Positions 32,962 to 43,148 of a stretch of DNA of 64,000 bases are shown piece by piece. The position numbers were made by a program, and so were the translations under genes. How positions within the stretch are numbered: position 1 is the stretch's first letter; the number at the start of each line of letters is the position of its first letter. Below the pieces are notes generated by a model that did not search any database, had not been told where the DNA came from, and saw nothing but the letters and a program-made list of their open reading frames with translations. The stretch comes from Qipengyuania sp. YIM B01966 (GTDB taxonomy: Bacteria; Pseudomonadota; Alphaproteobacteria; Sphingomonadales; Sphingomonadaceae): the NCBI RefSeq assembly GCF_016461955.1, contig NZ_JADMNM010000002.1, positions 372,001 through 436,000 of the forward strand, given 5' to 3'.

Positions 32962-33975
32962 ATGCACGCCGCCGCTCGTTCGATCCTCGACCCGCCACCT
33001 GCGGCCGCACGCGTCCGGTTTGCTGACGGTTTCGGCGCGCGCTTCCTGCTGACGGTCGATACCGAGGAGGAGTTTGACTGGAACGCGCCGCTGACCCGCA
33101 CCGGGCACCGGCTCGACCATGTCACGCGCCTCGCCAAGTTCCAGCAATTCTGTGAAGGCATCGGCGTGGCACCCGTCTACCTGGTCGACTGGCCAGTGGC
33201 CAATTCCTCTGCCGCGCAGGACATCATCGGCCCCGCTGTCGCCGCCGGCCGCGCCGAGGTCGGGTTGCAACTGCACCCGTGGGTCAATCCGCCGCATCGC
33301 GAGGACATCAACCCGGCCAACAGCTTTCCCGGCAACCTGCCGCGCGCGCTCGAGCGCGACAAGCTGCTGGCGTTGAAAGATCGGGTCGAGCGAACCTTTG
33401 CCACCGCTCCCCTGATCTACCGTGCCGGCCGGTATGGCGCTGGCCCGCATACCGCTGAGCTGCTGGCCGAGGCTGGCATCGCAGTGGACAGTTCGGTTCG
33501 GGCACGCTTCTCCTATGCCGCCGAAGGGGGGCCGGACTATACCGCGCACCCGATCACGCCCTATTGGCTCGATGACGCCCGCCGCGTGTTCGAACTGCCC
33601 CTGACCACGACGTTCTGGGGGTTGCTGCGCAATCATGGCACGCGCATCTATCGGGCCACCGGCGACGGCGCCCCGCTGCGGGGCCTGTTTGCCCGCACCG
33701 GCCTACTCGAGCGGATTGCGCTCACGCCCGAAGGGGTTAATCTGGGCGAAGCGGTGCGCGGGATCGACATGGCAATTGACGAGCAGCTCGACGTGCTGGT
33801 TCTGTCTTTCCACAGCCCATCCCTGGTGCCCGGCAATACGCCCTACGTGCATGACGAGACGGGTCTCGATCGCCTGTACGATTGGTGGCGCGGCGTGTGC
33901 GGCTATCTGCTGCAACGCGGCGTGCGGCCCACCAGCGTCGCGCAAATTGTCGCTGCCGCACGCGCCGCCCGCTAG
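32962..33975 (+). CDS. Polysaccharide deacetylase-family protein
   Basis: A 337-residue protein of the WalW-like polysaccharide deacetylase type. The metal-binding pattern is seen in [24 protein letters not shown] and YRAGRYG. There is no signal peptide, so it may act on a cytosolic lipid-linked sugar. A GAGGGAG site precedes ATG 32962. It follows the kinase-like gene by 42 bases and may be cotranscribed. Substrate unknown. Confidence 0.83.
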   Translation: MHAAARSILDPPPAAARVRFADGFGARFLLTVDTEEEFDWNAPLTRTGHRLDHVTRLAKFQQFCEGIGVAPVYLVDWPVANSSAAQDIIGPAVAAGRAEVGLQLHPWVNPPHREDINPANSFPGNLPRALERDKLLALKDRVERTFATAPLIYRAGRYGAGPHTAELLAEAGIAVDSSVRARFSYAAEGGPDYTAHPITPYWLDDARRVFELPLTTTFWGLLRNHGTRIYRATGDGAPLRGLFARTGLLERIALTPEGVNLGEAVRGIDMAIDEQLDVLVLSFHSPSLVPGNTPYVHDETGLDRLYDWWRGVCGYLLQRGVRPTSVAQIVAAARAAR

Positions 33976-34031
33976 CCGCGCTTGCCACGCGCGCCTGCCG
34001 CCGCTACGCGCCGCGACGCACGCGGTGCGCG

Positions 34032-34107
34032 GGGCCTGTAGCTCAGCGGTTAGAGCTGGCCGCTCATAACGGCTAGGTCGCGGGTTCGAATCCTGCCGGG
34101 CCCACCA
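34032..34107 (+). tRNA. tRNA with CAT anticodon, probably tRNA-Ile2
   Basis: A 76-base cloverleaf: acceptor GGGCCTG/CGGGCCC, D arm GCTC/GAGC with loop AGCGGTTA, anticodon stem GGCCG/CGGCT around loop CTCATAA, T loop TTCGAAT and encoded CCA. A CAT anticodon means elongator Met or the lysidine-modified Ile2. The short D loop and TAGGTCG variable region resemble E. coli ileX more than metT, so Ile2 is favoured; identity is not certain. Confidence 0.85.
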
Positions 34108-34135
34108 GCACCGTCGAGCGTACGAAGCCCTGTGT

Positions 34136-34212
<77 letters not shown>

Positions 34213-34222
34213 CCTTTAGGGC

Positions 34223-34975
34223 TCAGTCCAGATCGCCGGTCAGCGCCAGCTCGCCTTCGCCATACAGGTAATCGCGCTTGAACCGGCCATGGCGATGCAG
34301 CCGCTTCTTGTCTGGCGCCCGCATCCGGCCGCGCCGGAAATCCGCGACGCCGCCTTCGCGCAGGTCGCGCAGGACACGGTTCATGTGGATCGCGGTGGTG
34401 CCACAGATATTTGCGATGTCGACCTGCTTCAAAGGCGCGAAAAAGCCGTCGTCCTCGGCAAGGCCGACCATGGCCAGCCTTTCCCACACTTCGGCAAAGA
34501 AGTGCGCGGCCCGCCCCTCGGCGCGCAGCTGCCCCTGTTTCATGATCCATTCGCGGTGGATCGCCGCATCGAGCAATGTCGAGAACCACAGCACACGCGC
34601 AAAATGGGGCTCCTGATCGATGATCAGCCGCAGCTTGTCATGCGTGACAGCGGCCACCCGTGCCGGACCAAGCGCCACGATATTATGGTCGAGCCGCTTG
34701 AGCGGGAAGGCGTGCAGGTCCATGAAATCGCCGGGTACGTGGATGCTGACGATCTGTGCGCCCCCATCATCCTCGATCACGCGAACCGCGAAGCCTTCCA
34801 CCAGCATCGTCGAATGATTGACGAGATTCCCGCGCTTGATGAGCACGGTCCCATCCGGAAACTCTTCGGCCGGATCGAATAACTTTTCGAAAAGCTGCGC
34901 CTCGCGTGTGGTAATTGCATGACGCAGGCGCCCTTGGAGAAATCGCCCCGTCACGGGAAAGCGATTATCGTTCAC
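34223..34975 (-). CDS. Crp/Fnr-family regulator
   Basis: A 250-residue regulator with an N-terminal cyclic-nucleotide-binding-like barrel (VLIKRGNLVNHSTMLVEGFA, IVSIHVPGDFMDLHAFPL) and a C-terminal winged helix whose recognition region is VDIANICGTTAIHMNRVLRD. The FNR iron-sulfur cysteine cluster is absent, so it is not an oxygen sensor of that type. Ligand and targets are unknown. It ends 10 bases after the tRNA-Pro gene on the opposite strand. Confidence 0.9.
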   Translation of the reverse strand: MNDNRFPVTGRFLQGRLRHAITTREAQLFEKLFDPAEEFPDGTVLIKRGNLVNHSTMLVEGFAVRVIEDDGGAQIVSIHVPGDFMDLHAFPLKRLDHNIVALGPARVAAVTHDKLRLIIDQEPHFARVLWFSTLLDAAIHREWIMKQGQLRAEGRAAHFFAEVWERLAMVGLAEDDGFFAPLKQVDIANICGTTAIHMNRVLRDLREGGVADFRRGRMRAPDKKRLHRHGRFKRDYLYGEGELALTGDLD

Positions 34976-35080
34976 GCTGCCCCCACCAAGTTTCCTGCTG
35001 GCGGTCGCCGCCGCCTTTCCGGGCCTGCTTAAAAACTTAGTTTTGGAAGTGCAGCCGAAATTATTGGAAATTGCGAAAGA

Positions 35081-35743
35081 TTAGTTTTCGGACATAGCCT
35101 TGTCGGGTGTGAGAATGAGTATGTTGCGCTCCACTCGCCAACCCGCCAGGCGCGAGAGGAAGTTCATCCCGAGAACATTGGTGCGGCCCAGATTGGGCGC
35201 GATGACCGCATCCAGCCCGCTCGCCTCGATATTGCCGAACCGCAGCGTTTCGATCGTCGTCAGTTCGGCGGCAATCGCGCCGTTGGCGGTGCGGATCTGT
35301 ACCGGAATGCCGCTGCGTCGGGGGCTCAGGCCAGCCGCGCGGGCGGTTTCGCTCGACACGGCGGTGAGCGTGGCGCCGGTGTCGACGAGGAAGCGGGTGG
35401 GTATGCCATCAACCTTGGCTTCCAGCCAGAAGTGGCCATCATGGGCCAGCGGAATCCGGGTTTCCCCGCCGCTGACCTGCTGTCTTGGCAGGCCAAATTC
35501 GGGCAGCGCGACGTCCAGCCGGGAATCGAACCGGGCAATCTGCAGGACGACGGTGAGCAGCACCCCGGCGAGCACAACGGTACTCAAGCGGCCCAGAACC
35601 CGTCCGAAGACGATCCGCCGCCGCGCCAGCATCGTGCCCAGCCAGCCCACGATCATCGCGCCGACGGCCAGCATCAACAGGCCCGATTGCGGCACGGCGG
35701 CAACCGTCTCGCCCAGCCGCTCAACGATCTCGCGTGGTTGCAT
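35081..35743 (-). CDS. Membrane-anchored retropepsin-like aspartic protease
   Basis: A 220-residue clan AA (TIGR02281-type) protease. Two N-terminal helices (GLLMLAVGAMIVGWLGTML; LSTVVLAGVLLTVVLQI) anchor it in the inner membrane; the periplasmic domain has the catalytic FLVDTGATLTAVS and the later LGMNFLSRL. Only one DTG motif is present, so an active enzyme would be a dimer. ATG 35743 fits the first helix; the longer frame upstream is not conserved. Confidence 0.87.
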   Translation of the reverse strand: MQPREIVERLGETVAAVPQSGLLMLAVGAMIVGWLGTMLARRRIVFGRVLGRLSTVVLAGVLLTVVLQIARFDSRLDVALPEFGLPRQQVSGGETRIPLAHDGHFWLEAKVDGIPTRFLVDTGATLTAVSSETARAAGLSPRRSGIPVQIRTANGAIAAELTTIETLRFGNIEASGLDAVIAPNLGRTNVLGMNFLSRLAGWRVERNILILTPDKAMSEN

Positions 35744-35789
35744 GCCGATAATATGGGTGTTGCGAGGGCGAAGGGCCAGCCGCGTACCG

Positions 35790-36746
35790 TTACGGCGCGA
35801 AGTTGGCGGAGGCGCGGTCAGCGAGCATGATGGCGAACAGCGCGTCTGCATCGAGCCACCGCGTGCGGATCTGCCAGCCACCAGCCATCAGCAGCAACGC
35901 CGCACTGCGCAGCGAGAATTTGTGGCTGTTTTCGGTGTGGATGCTGTCGCCGGCGCCCATCGCGAAGGACTGACCGGCAATGGTGAAGGACAGCGCGCAC
36001 TCGGCCACCAGATGCATCTCGATCCGTGCCTGCGTATCGTTCCATCGCGCCTCGTGGCGGAACTGCGCCACCGGAATGGTCCCGCCGGCTTCGCGATTGA
36101 TCCGCTGGAGCAGGTTGCGGTTGAACCGAGCGGTGACGCCAGCCGCATCGTCATACGCCGCGACGAGCGCGGCCTCATCCTTGATGAGGTCCATGCCGAT
36201 CAGCAATTGCGCGCCTTCGCCTAGCGTGGCGGCCATGCTCCGCAGCAGATCGGTAGCTGCCCGCGGGCCGAAATTGCCGATGGTCGAGCCGGGGAAAAAG
36301 CCCAGCTTGGGCAGACCCTCAACAGCGCTCGGCAGGGCGACGGGCTGGAGGAAATCCGCCTTGACCGGGTGGACCGGCAGACCAGGCCGGGCAGCCGCCA
36401 GCGCGGCGGCCGACGCGCGCAGAAAATCGCCCGAAATGTCGATCGGTACATAGGCCGCCGGGGAAATCGCATCGAGCACCAGCGGCGTCTTGGTCGAACT
36501 GCCCGAACCGAATTCCACGACCGCGCGCCCCGGGCCGACCTGCGTTGCCAGATCCGCTGCACAGGCAGCGAGGATCGCGGTTTCCGTGCGCGTGGGATAA
36601 TATTCGGGGAGACGGGTGAGGTCCTCGAACAGATGCGACCCGGCCTCGTCATAGAGCCACCGCGCCGGCACAGCCTTTTGCGGCAGCGCCATTCCGGCGA
36701 GCACGTCGCGCACAAAAGCCGGATCGGCGCCGTCGACCAGCGCCAT
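35790..36746 (-). CDS. egtD: Histidine N-alpha-methyltransferase EgtD
   Basis: A 318-residue SAM-dependent enzyme making hercynine by trimethylating histidine in ergothioneine synthesis. Conserved parts are PARWLYDEAGSHLFEDLTRL, LPEYYPTRTETAIL, the SAM loop VEFGSGSSTKTPLVL and FFPGSTIGNFGPRAA. The ATG at 36746 overlaps the egtB stop (TGATG); a GTG at 36749 is an alternative. Confidence 0.95.
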   Translation of the reverse strand: MALVDGADPAFVRDVLAGMALPQKAVPARWLYDEAGSHLFEDLTRLPEYYPTRTETAILAACAADLATQVGPGRAVVEFGSGSSTKTPLVLDAISPAAYVPIDISGDFLRASAAALAAARPGLPVHPVKADFLQPVALPSAVEGLPKLGFFPGSTIGNFGPRAATDLLRSMAATLGEGAQLLIGMDLIKDEAALVAAYDDAAGVTARFNRNLLQRINREAGGTIPVAQFRHEARWNDTQARIEMHLVAECALSFTIAGQSFAMGAGDSIHTENSHKFSLRSAALLLMAGGWQIRTRWLDADALFAIMLADRASANFAP

Positions 36747-37978
36747 CACGCGTCCTTGGCCAGCCGCAGGCCGATGAACTGCCAGCGCTGATGCGGGTAA
36801 AAGAAGTTGCGGTAGCTCGCCCGCGAATGGCCACGCGGGGTGGCACAGCTCGCGCCGCGCAGCACGAACTGCCCGGCCATGAACTTGCCATTATACTCGC
36901 CCACCGCCCCTTCCGCCGGCTGGAAGCGGGGATAGGGCAGATAGGCCGAGCGGGTGAATTGCCAGCAATCGCCGAACAGGCCGGGCGCGCCGCGCGGGGC
37001 GACCGGTCCTGGCGCATCTAGCTGGTTGCCGCCGGCGGGGTCATGCCCCTGCGCGATCGTCTCCCATTCGAACTCTGTCGGCAGGCGCGCGCCGGCCCAG
37101 GTGGCAAAGGCATCGGCCTCGTAATACGAAATGTGGCTGACCGGTGCTTCGGCTTCGCGCACTTGCCACCCGGCCAGCGTGAAATGCGCATCGTCCCGCC
37201 AGTAGAGCGGCGCGGCGACCCCTTCCGCCCGCACCCACGCCCAGCCGTCGGCGAGCCACAGGCGCGGCTGGCGATAGCCGTCGTCGGCGATGAACGCGTC
37301 CCACTCGCGGTTGGTCACCAGCCGCTGCGATAGCGCGAAGGGCTGCACCAGCACCCGGTGGCGCGGGCCTTCATTGTCGAACGCAAAGCCGCGGCCTCCA
37401 TGGCCGACCTCCGCGATCCCACCCGGATGGTCCCACCAGCCGTCGTCCGCCGGACTTTCGACCGATGGTGCCTTGGCATCCGACGAGTACGCCGGGCCAA
37501 GCGGGTTCTGGAACAGCGCATGCTTGATATCGGTCAGCAGCAATTCCTGATGCTGCTGTTCGTGCGCGAGGCCCAGTTCGATCAGCCCCGCCAGCGACGG
37601 ATCGTCCAGCAACGGGGCGATCGCCGCATCGACATGCGCGCGCCAGTCGAGGATTTCCGCCAGCGTCGGCCGCGAGAGGAGCCCGCGACTGGCCCGCGCG
37701 ATCCGCGCGCCTTCCGCCTCGTAATAGGAGTTGAACAGGAACGGCCACCGCTCGTCAAACCGGCGATAGCCGGGCAGATGATCGCGCAGCAGGAAGGTTT
37801 CCCAGAACCACGTCGTGTGCGCCAGATGCCACTTGGCGGGCGAGGCGTCGGGCATCGACTGGATCGTCGCATCGGCATCGCTGAGCGGGGCCGCCAGCGC
37901 TGCGCTCAACCCGCGCGTTGCAGCAAGGCGGGTCGCGAGGTCTGGACCATCCTGTGCAGGAGACAATTTCGACGCCAT
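36746..37978 (-). CDS. egtB: Ergothioneine sulfoxide synthase EgtB
   Basis: A 410-residue iron enzyme that joins hercynine to a thiol donor. The DinB-like N-terminal domain supplies His51 in KWHLAHTTWFWE and the HEQQHQE motif (His139, His143), the predicted iron ligands; the formylglycine-generating-like C-terminal domain has VTNREWDAFI, PTEFEWETIA and RGASCATPRGHSR. A GGGAGGTG site precedes ATG 37978. The egtB-egtD pair lacks egtA and egtC, so the donor and the final lyase must come from elsewhere. Confidence 0.95.
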   Translation of the reverse strand: MASKLSPAQDGPDLATRLAATRGLSAALAAPLSDADATIQSMPDASPAKWHLAHTTWFWETFLLRDHLPGYRRFDERWPFLFNSYYEAEGARIARASRGLLSRPTLAEILDWRAHVDAAIAPLLDDPSLAGLIELGLAHEQQHQELLLTDIKHALFQNPLGPAYSSDAKAPSVESPADDGWWDHPGGIAEVGHGGRGFAFDNEGPRHRVLVQPFALSQRLVTNREWDAFIADDGYRQPRLWLADGWAWVRAEGVAAPLYWRDDAHFTLAGWQVREAEAPVSHISYYEADAFATWAGARLPTEFEWETIAQGHDPAGGNQLDAPGPVAPRGAPGLFGDCWQFTRSAYLPYPRFQPAEGAVGEYNGKFMAGQFVLRGASCATPRGHSRASYRNFFYPHQRWQFIGLRLAKDA

Positions 37979-38046
37979 GCATTCACCTCCCGCTCGGCCG
38001 GTATGGCCGCCACGCGGGCGCTTGGAAAGCGCAAAGGCAGGATATT

Positions 38047-39417
38047 TCAGGCGGCTGCCCGCTGGCCCGCACTCTGCCGATTGACCATTTCCGCGATCAG
38101 GAACGCCAGTTCGAGCGATTGCGCCGCGTTCAGTCGCGGGTCGCAATGGGTGTGATAGCGGTCGGCCAGCGCGGCATCGGTGATCGCCACTGCCCCGCCG
38201 ACGCATTCGGTCACGTCCTGCCCGGTCATTTCAACATGGATGCCGCCCGGATGCGTCCCTTCCGCGCGGTGGACGGCGAAGAAGCTGCGCGTTTCGGCCA
38301 GGATGCGGTCGAACGGGCGGGTCTTGTACCCGCTGTCCGATTTGACGACATTGCCGTGCATCGGGTCGCAGCTCCACACCACCGGATGCCCTTCGCGGGT
38401 GACCGCGCGCAGCAGCCGCGGCAAGCCGGCCTCCACCTTGTCGTGCCCGAAGCGCGCGATCAGCGTGATCCGCCCCGGTTCGCGCGCGGGATTAAGCGTG
38501 TCGAGCAGGCGCAGCAGTTCATCCGGTTCGAGGCTCGGCCCGCATTTCATGCCCAGCGGGTTACCGATGCCGCGCGCGAATTCGATGTGCGCGCTGCCGG
38601 CAAAACGGGTGCGGTCGCCAATCCAGACCATGTGCGCGCTGGTATCGTACCAGTCGCCGGTGAGCGAATCCTGCCGCGTCATCGCCTGCTCGTAGGGCAG
38701 CAGCAGGGCCTCGTGGCTGGTGTAGAAACTGGTGCCCTTCAGTTGCGGGACGGTCGCCGGGTCGATCCCGCAGGCTTCCATGAAATCGAGCGCCTCGCCG
38801 ATGCGGTCGGCGGTCTGGGCGAATTTGTCGGCCCACGGGCTGCGGCCCATGAAATCGAGCGTCCATTGGTGCACCTGCCGCAAATTGGCATAGCCGCCGC
38901 CGGCAAAAGCGCGCAGCAGGTTGAGCGTGGCGGCGGCCTGCGAATAGGCGCGCACCATCCGTGCCGGATCGTTGCGGCGCGCGCCGTCCTCGAACTCGAT
39001 GCCGTTGACGATATCGCCGAGATAGCTCGGCAGCGTCTGCTCGCCCTGCGTCTCGCTGGCGGAACTGCGCGGTTTCGCGAACTGGCCCGCCATCCGCCCC
39101 ACCTTCACCACCGGCTGCTTGCCGGCGAAAGTCAGCACGACCGCCATCTGCAGCAGCACGCGGAAAGTATCGCGGATATTGTTGGGGTGAAATTCGGCGA
39201 AACTTTCCGCGCAATCCCCGCCCTGGAGCAGGAACGCCTTGCCCGCGGCAACTTCGGCGAGATCGGCCGTCAGCGCGCGCGCCTCGCCCGCGAACACCAG
39301 CGGCGGATAGTTTGACAACGTGCGTTCCGCCTCAGCCAGCGCGGCCGCATCCTCGTAACGCGGCAAATGCCGCGCTTCGTGCATCTGCCAGCTATCCGGG
39401 CTCCATCTGCTTGCCAC
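38047..39417 (-). CDS. aroG: Class II DAHP synthase
   Basis: A 456-residue plant-type 3-deoxy-7-phosphoheptulonate synthase, the first shikimate step from PEP and erythrose 4-phosphate. Hallmarks are [40 protein letters not shown] and [19 protein letters not shown]. The start is GTG at 39417 ([10 protein letters not shown]) with an AAGGA site seven bases upstream; the frame to 39444 has no better start. The aroG symbol is used loosely since naming varies. Confidence 0.94.
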   Translation of the reverse strand: MASRWSPDSWQMHEARHLPRYEDAAALAEAERTLSNYPPLVFAGEARALTADLAEVAAGKAFLLQGGDCAESFAEFHPNNIRDTFRVLLQMAVVLTFAGKQPVVKVGRMAGQFAKPRSSASETQGEQTLPSYLGDIVNGIEFEDGARRNDPARMVRAYSQAAATLNLLRAFAGGGYANLRQVHQWTLDFMGRSPWADKFAQTADRIGEALDFMEACGIDPATVPQLKGTSFYTSHEALLLPYEQAMTRQDSLTGDWYDTSAHMVWIGDRTRFAGSAHIEFARGIGNPLGMKCGPSLEPDELLRLLDTLNPAREPGRITLIARFGHDKVEAGLPRLLRAVTREGHPVVWSCDPMHGNVVKSDSGYKTRPFDRILAETRSFFAVHRAEGTHPGGIHVEMTGQDVTECVGGAVAITDAALADRYHTHCDPRLNAAQSLELAFLIAEMVNRQSAGQRAAA

Positions 39418-39534
39418 GTCGTCCTTCTCTTGCCTGTTCGGCACCCGTTCTAAGGCCGCTGCCCTTCAAACGCAAAGCAGCCGCTCGGCCAAGGCCATTA
39501 AACTTGGGCGCACAGAAGGCGCGATTGTCACCGC

Positions 39535-42450
39535 TCAGCGCGTTCCTGCAGGCAGCGACTCGCCTTCGGGCAGCACCGCAATCCGGTACCCGGGCCGGCT
39601 CGAAAGGTATTTCGCTGCCAGTTTCTGCATCGCGTCGGGGGTGGTGCGCGAATAATCGTCGAGCAGCGTGCGCAGCATGGCCACGCGGCGCGGATCGGTG
39701 CTCGCCCCTTCGAGCTGATACAACCAGAACAGATTGCCCGTCGATGCGCGGCTGACGAGTTGGCGGAGCGGCTCGGTCACCCGTTGCAGCTCCGCTGCAC
39801 TCGGCGGATTGACCGTCAGATCGCGGGCGATCTCGTCCGCCGCGGCAAAGAAGGCCGGCACATCGGCCGGCTGCAACTGGGCGATGGCGGTGACCGTCCC
39901 GCCGCTCGCCAGATCTTCCGGCCAGTTCGAGGACACTTGCGGCGCGTAGGATGCGCCCGAACGCTCGCGCATCTCGGCCAGCAGCCGGTTGTTGAACAAT
40001 TGGGTGAGGATTTCGAGCTGGCGCGATTCGCGCAAACCCACGACCCCGCCCCCTGTCGGCCAGGCGACAACGGCTGCCGCCTGATTGGCATCGCCGCGAT
40101 GGGTGAGCACGACCGGCGCCGCAGCGGGCGCCGGGAAGCTTGGCACCCGCGCCGCTTGTGCGGGCGTGATCGGCGTGCGGGGCGGCAAAGCGCCGAACGT
40201 CCGTTCGAGCGCCGCGATGGCCTGGGCGCGATCGAATTCGCCGAAGATCAACACCTCGACGGGCCCCTGACGCAGGATCGGCTCCCACACCGCACGGAAC
40301 CCTTCGGGCGTGGCCCCCGCAATTGCTGCCGCATCGGGCGTGCCGAAGCGCGGATCGCGGTCGCGCAGCAGATATTCGAGATCGCGGGTCAGCACACCCG
40401 CCGGGCTTGCTGAATAGCTTTCATAGGTCACGCGCGCGGCGGCCTTGGCGCGCAGCACCGGATTGGCGTCCCAGCGCGGCATCCCCAGCTTGGCCGCGAA
40501 CAGATAGAGTTGGTCGGCAAGGTCAGCCGAACGGGTCTGCGCCGAGAAGGTGAATACCCCGTCGCCAACCCCGAAATCGAAGCCCAACCGCCGGCCGGTG
40601 GCGATCCGGTCGAGATCGTCCTGGCCCAGCGCGCCCACGCCCGAGCCGACCAGCGCGGATTCGCCCAGTTCGATATAGGGCGCGTCTTGCGGCTCGAACG
40701 CGCGGTAGCCGGCGCCGAAGCGAACCTTGACCGCCGTGCGCCCCGGCTCGGCATCATTCGCCCACAGCAGCGCGGTGACGCCGTTCGACAGCTGCACGCG
40801 CTCTATCTCCAGCAAGCCCAACGGCCGCGCATCGGCGACCGATCCGGCGGGGCCGATCGGCGGCAGGTCGGCAAAGGATACCGGCCGCTCGTCAAGCCGG
40901 GCGCTCGCGTCAGGCGTCGCGGCAGTCCGCAACGCGGCGGCCAGCGCGCCTGCATCAGCCTCGCCCGTTGCCGGGGTGACATAGACCCCGCGGATGACGT
41001 CGCCAGTGAACAGCGCGCGCGTATGCGCCAGCACCTCGGCCGGGGTGAGCCGGTGGCGCATCCCGCGAAACACCGTCAGCACGGTCTCGGGCGCAGCGAC
41101 CGCCTCGCGAATATCGACCGCCTGAACGATGTCGTCGGCCAGTTTCGATCCCGCCATCACCGACCGCTGTTCGACCGAACTGGCAAAGGTGACGTCGAAT
41201 TCTGCGGCCTCGCGGTCGATCTCCGCCTGCGTCGGCGGCTGCGCGATGGCATCGGCAATGACGCCGCGCACATCGGCCAGCGCGGCGCGCCAATCCTCGG
41301 TCAGCGGGGCGAAGGTGACAAAGGTGGCATCGGCCGACCGACTGACATCGTCCTGCGAGACCTGCGCGTACAGATACGATCCGCCAGCGCGTGCACGCGT
41401 TTCCAGCCGCCGGTTGATGATCGACTGGGCCAGAGTGTCGAGCAGCAGCCCTTCATTATAGACGATGGTATCGTTCACCGGCCGCCACGGGCGCATCACC
41501 GCATAGGTCAGCGAACGCGGCAGATCGGGTTCGACCAGCACGCGCGTCTCGCCCACCGGGTTGGCCGGATCGGCGCCGGCGGGTGCCACCGGATCGCCGA
41601 AGGGCGGCGCCTCGACCTTTGCCCCGCGCCCGCGCCAGTCACCGAAATATTTCTCGACCAGCGAGGCGAGCAGTTGCGGATCGACATCGCCGGCGGCGAC
41701 CACCACGGTATTTTCCGGGCGATACCAGCGGCGATGGAACTCGCGAATGCTCGCTTCGGTCGCGCCGGTCAGTGTGGCTTCGGTTCCGATCGGCAGCCGC
41801 TCGGCCAGCCGCTGGCCGGCAAACAGCGTCCGCCGGCTTTCTTCGGCCACGCGCAATTGCGCCCCGCCGCGCTCGCGCATCTCGGCCAGCACGATTGGCA
41901 CATCGGCGGCAAGGTTGGCCTGCGACAAGGCGGGTTCGCGCATCATGCCCGCGAGCAGGCGGAAGCTCTCCTCCAGCTTGGCGGGCGTCACATTGGGCAG
42001 GTCGAGCTTGTAGGCGGTGTGCGTCGGGCTGGTTTCGGCATTGGTATCGCTGCCGAAGGTGGCGCCCAGCGCCTGCCAGCGTCCGATCGCCTCCCCAGGG
42101 CCGAGATGCTTGCTCTGCCGGAAGACCAAGTGCTCGATCAGGTGGGCATAGCCCTGTTCGGGATCGCGTTCGTGGATCGAGCCGGCATCGATGCGAATGC
42201 GGATCGACACCTGCCCCGGCGGCACCCCATTGCGGCGCACCGCATAGCGCACCCCGTTGCGCATTTCGCCGAACAGCCATTCGCGGTCGCGCGGCACGTC
42301 GCTGCCGCGATAGATCCACGGCACCGTCTCGCCGGTCTGCAGCGCCGTCGGCGGCGGCAGCGGCCGGTCCTGCGCCGACAGCGGCGGAGCAATAAAGGCC
42401 AGCGGAAGGGCGAGGACGATGCGCCGGGCGGCGCGGGAAAACACGGTCAT
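39535..42450 (-). CDS. M16-family zinc peptidase
   Basis: A 971-residue exported insulinase-type peptidase with a signal peptide (RRIVLALPLAFIAPPLSA). The inverted zinc motif HLIEH gives His103, Glu106 and His107; the third ligand lies about 75 residues later near VPIVLAEMRERGG. Like pitrilysin it carries four M16 lobes, with the second half lacking the motif and mainly shaping the cavity. Likely periplasmic. It runs in the same direction as the DAHP synthase gene and is divergent from nfu. Confidence 0.92.
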   Translation of the reverse strand: MTVFSRAARRIVLALPLAFIAPPLSAQDRPLPPPTALQTGETVPWIYRGSDVPRDREWLFGEMRNGVRYAVRRNGVPPGQVSIRIRIDAGSIHERDPEQGYAHLIEHLVFRQSKHLGPGEAIGRWQALGATFGSDTNAETSPTHTAYKLDLPNVTPAKLEESFRLLAGMMREPALSQANLAADVPIVLAEMRERGGAQLRVAEESRRTLFAGQRLAERLPIGTEATLTGATEASIREFHRRWYRPENTVVVAAGDVDPQLLASLVEKYFGDWRGRGAKVEAPPFGDPVAPAGADPANPVGETRVLVEPDLPRSLTYAVMRPWRPVNDTIVYNEGLLLDTLAQSIINRRLETRARAGGSYLYAQVSQDDVSRSADATFVTFAPLTEDWRAALADVRGVIADAIAQPPTQAEIDREAAEFDVTFASSVEQRSVMAGSKLADDIVQAVDIREAVAAPETVLTVFRGMRHRLTPAEVLAHTRALFTGDVIRGVYVTPATGEADAGALAAALRTAATPDASARLDERPVSFADLPPIGPAGSVADARPLGLLEIERVQLSNGVTALLWANDAEPGRTAVKVRFGAGYRAFEPQDAPYIELGESALVGSGVGALGQDDLDRIATGRRLGFDFGVGDGVFTFSAQTRSADLADQLYLFAAKLGMPRWDANPVLRAKAAARVTYESYSASPAGVLTRDLEYLLRDRDPRFGTPDAAAIAGATPEGFRAVWEPILRQGPVEVLIFGEFDRAQAIAALERTFGALPPRTPITPAQAARVPSFPAPAAAPVVLTHRGDANQAAAVVAWPTGGGVVGLRESRQLEILTQLFNNRLLAEMRERSGASYAPQVSSNWPEDLASGGTVTAIAQLQPADVPAFFAAADEIARDLTVNPPSAAELQRVTEPLRQLVSRASTGNLFWLYQLEGASTDPRRVAMLRTLLDDYSRTTPDAMQKLAAKYLSSRPGYRIAVLPEGESLPAGTR

Positions 42451-42569
42451 GGGGCGACTATAGCGGCCGTATCGGTGAAGCGCGAGTGAATGGCGGCGGC
42501 TTTTTCCGGGGCGCCCGCGAACGGGCTGTTGCCCTTGCCGCTCTCCGGCCGGCGCCCTACATCAGGGGT

Positions 42570-43148
42570 ATGTTCATCGAAACCGAAGCAACCCCCAATC
42601 CCGCCAGCATCAAGTTCCTGCCCGGGCGACAGGTGATGCCCGCCGGCACCCGCGATTTTGCCACGCCGGAAGCCGCCGAGGCGAGCCCGCTGGCGCAGGC
42701 GCTGTTCGATACCGGGGAGGTCGTCAATGTGATGTTCGGGGGTGATTTCGTCACCGTAACAGCCGCGCCGGGTGCCGAATGGGCCCAGTTACGGCCACAA
42801 ATCGTGTCGATCCTGCTCGACCATTTCATCGCCGAGGCGCCTTTGTTTGCCGGCGGCGACGCCAGCGGCTTTGCCGTCCCCCCGGAAACCGAGCTCGTCG
42901 TAGATGCCGATCCGGCGGATGCGGATATCGTCGCCCAGATCAACGAATTGCTCGACACCCGTGTGCGGCCCGCCGTGGCGGGCGATGGCGGCGACATAGT
43001 CTATCGCGGATACCGCGACGGGGTGGTGTTCCTGACGATGCAGGGCGCCTGTGCCGGATGCCCGTCGTCCAGTGCTACCCTCAAGCACGGGATCGAAGGG
43101 CTGTTGAAGCATTACGTGCCCGAAATCACCGAGGTGCGCGCGGCGTGA
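42570..43148 (+). CDS. nfuA: Nfu-type iron-sulfur carrier
   Basis: A 192-residue protein with the N-terminal Nfu domain (MFIETEATPNPASIKFLPGR) and the NifU-like C-terminal domain containing CAGC (GACAGCPSSSATLKHG), the cluster-binding cysteines. It is expected to transfer 4Fe-4S clusters to client proteins such as MiaB, encoded downstream in this window. ATG 42570 aligns with family starts. Its stop overlaps the next gene as GTGA. Confidence 0.94.
   Translation: MFIETEATPNPASIKFLPGRQVMPAGTRDFATPEAAEASPLAQALFDTGEVVNVMFGGDFVTVTAAPGAEWAQLRPQIVSILLDHFIAEAPLFAGGDASGFAVPPETELVVDADPADADIVAQINELLDTRVRPAVAGDGGDIVYRGYRDGVVFLTMQGACAGCPSSSATLKHGIEGLLKHYVPEITEVRAA

Noticed and set aside
34032-34107. Calling the CAT tRNA initiator or elongator Met
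   Set aside because: Initiator features are absent, and the D loop and variable region look more like Ile2; elongator Met cannot be fully excluded.
40510-42489. A 659-codon plus-strand frame antisense to the M16 peptidase
   Set aside because: No recognisable domain, His/Arg/Gln-rich composition, and the opposite strand encodes a peptidase with the HLIEH motif.
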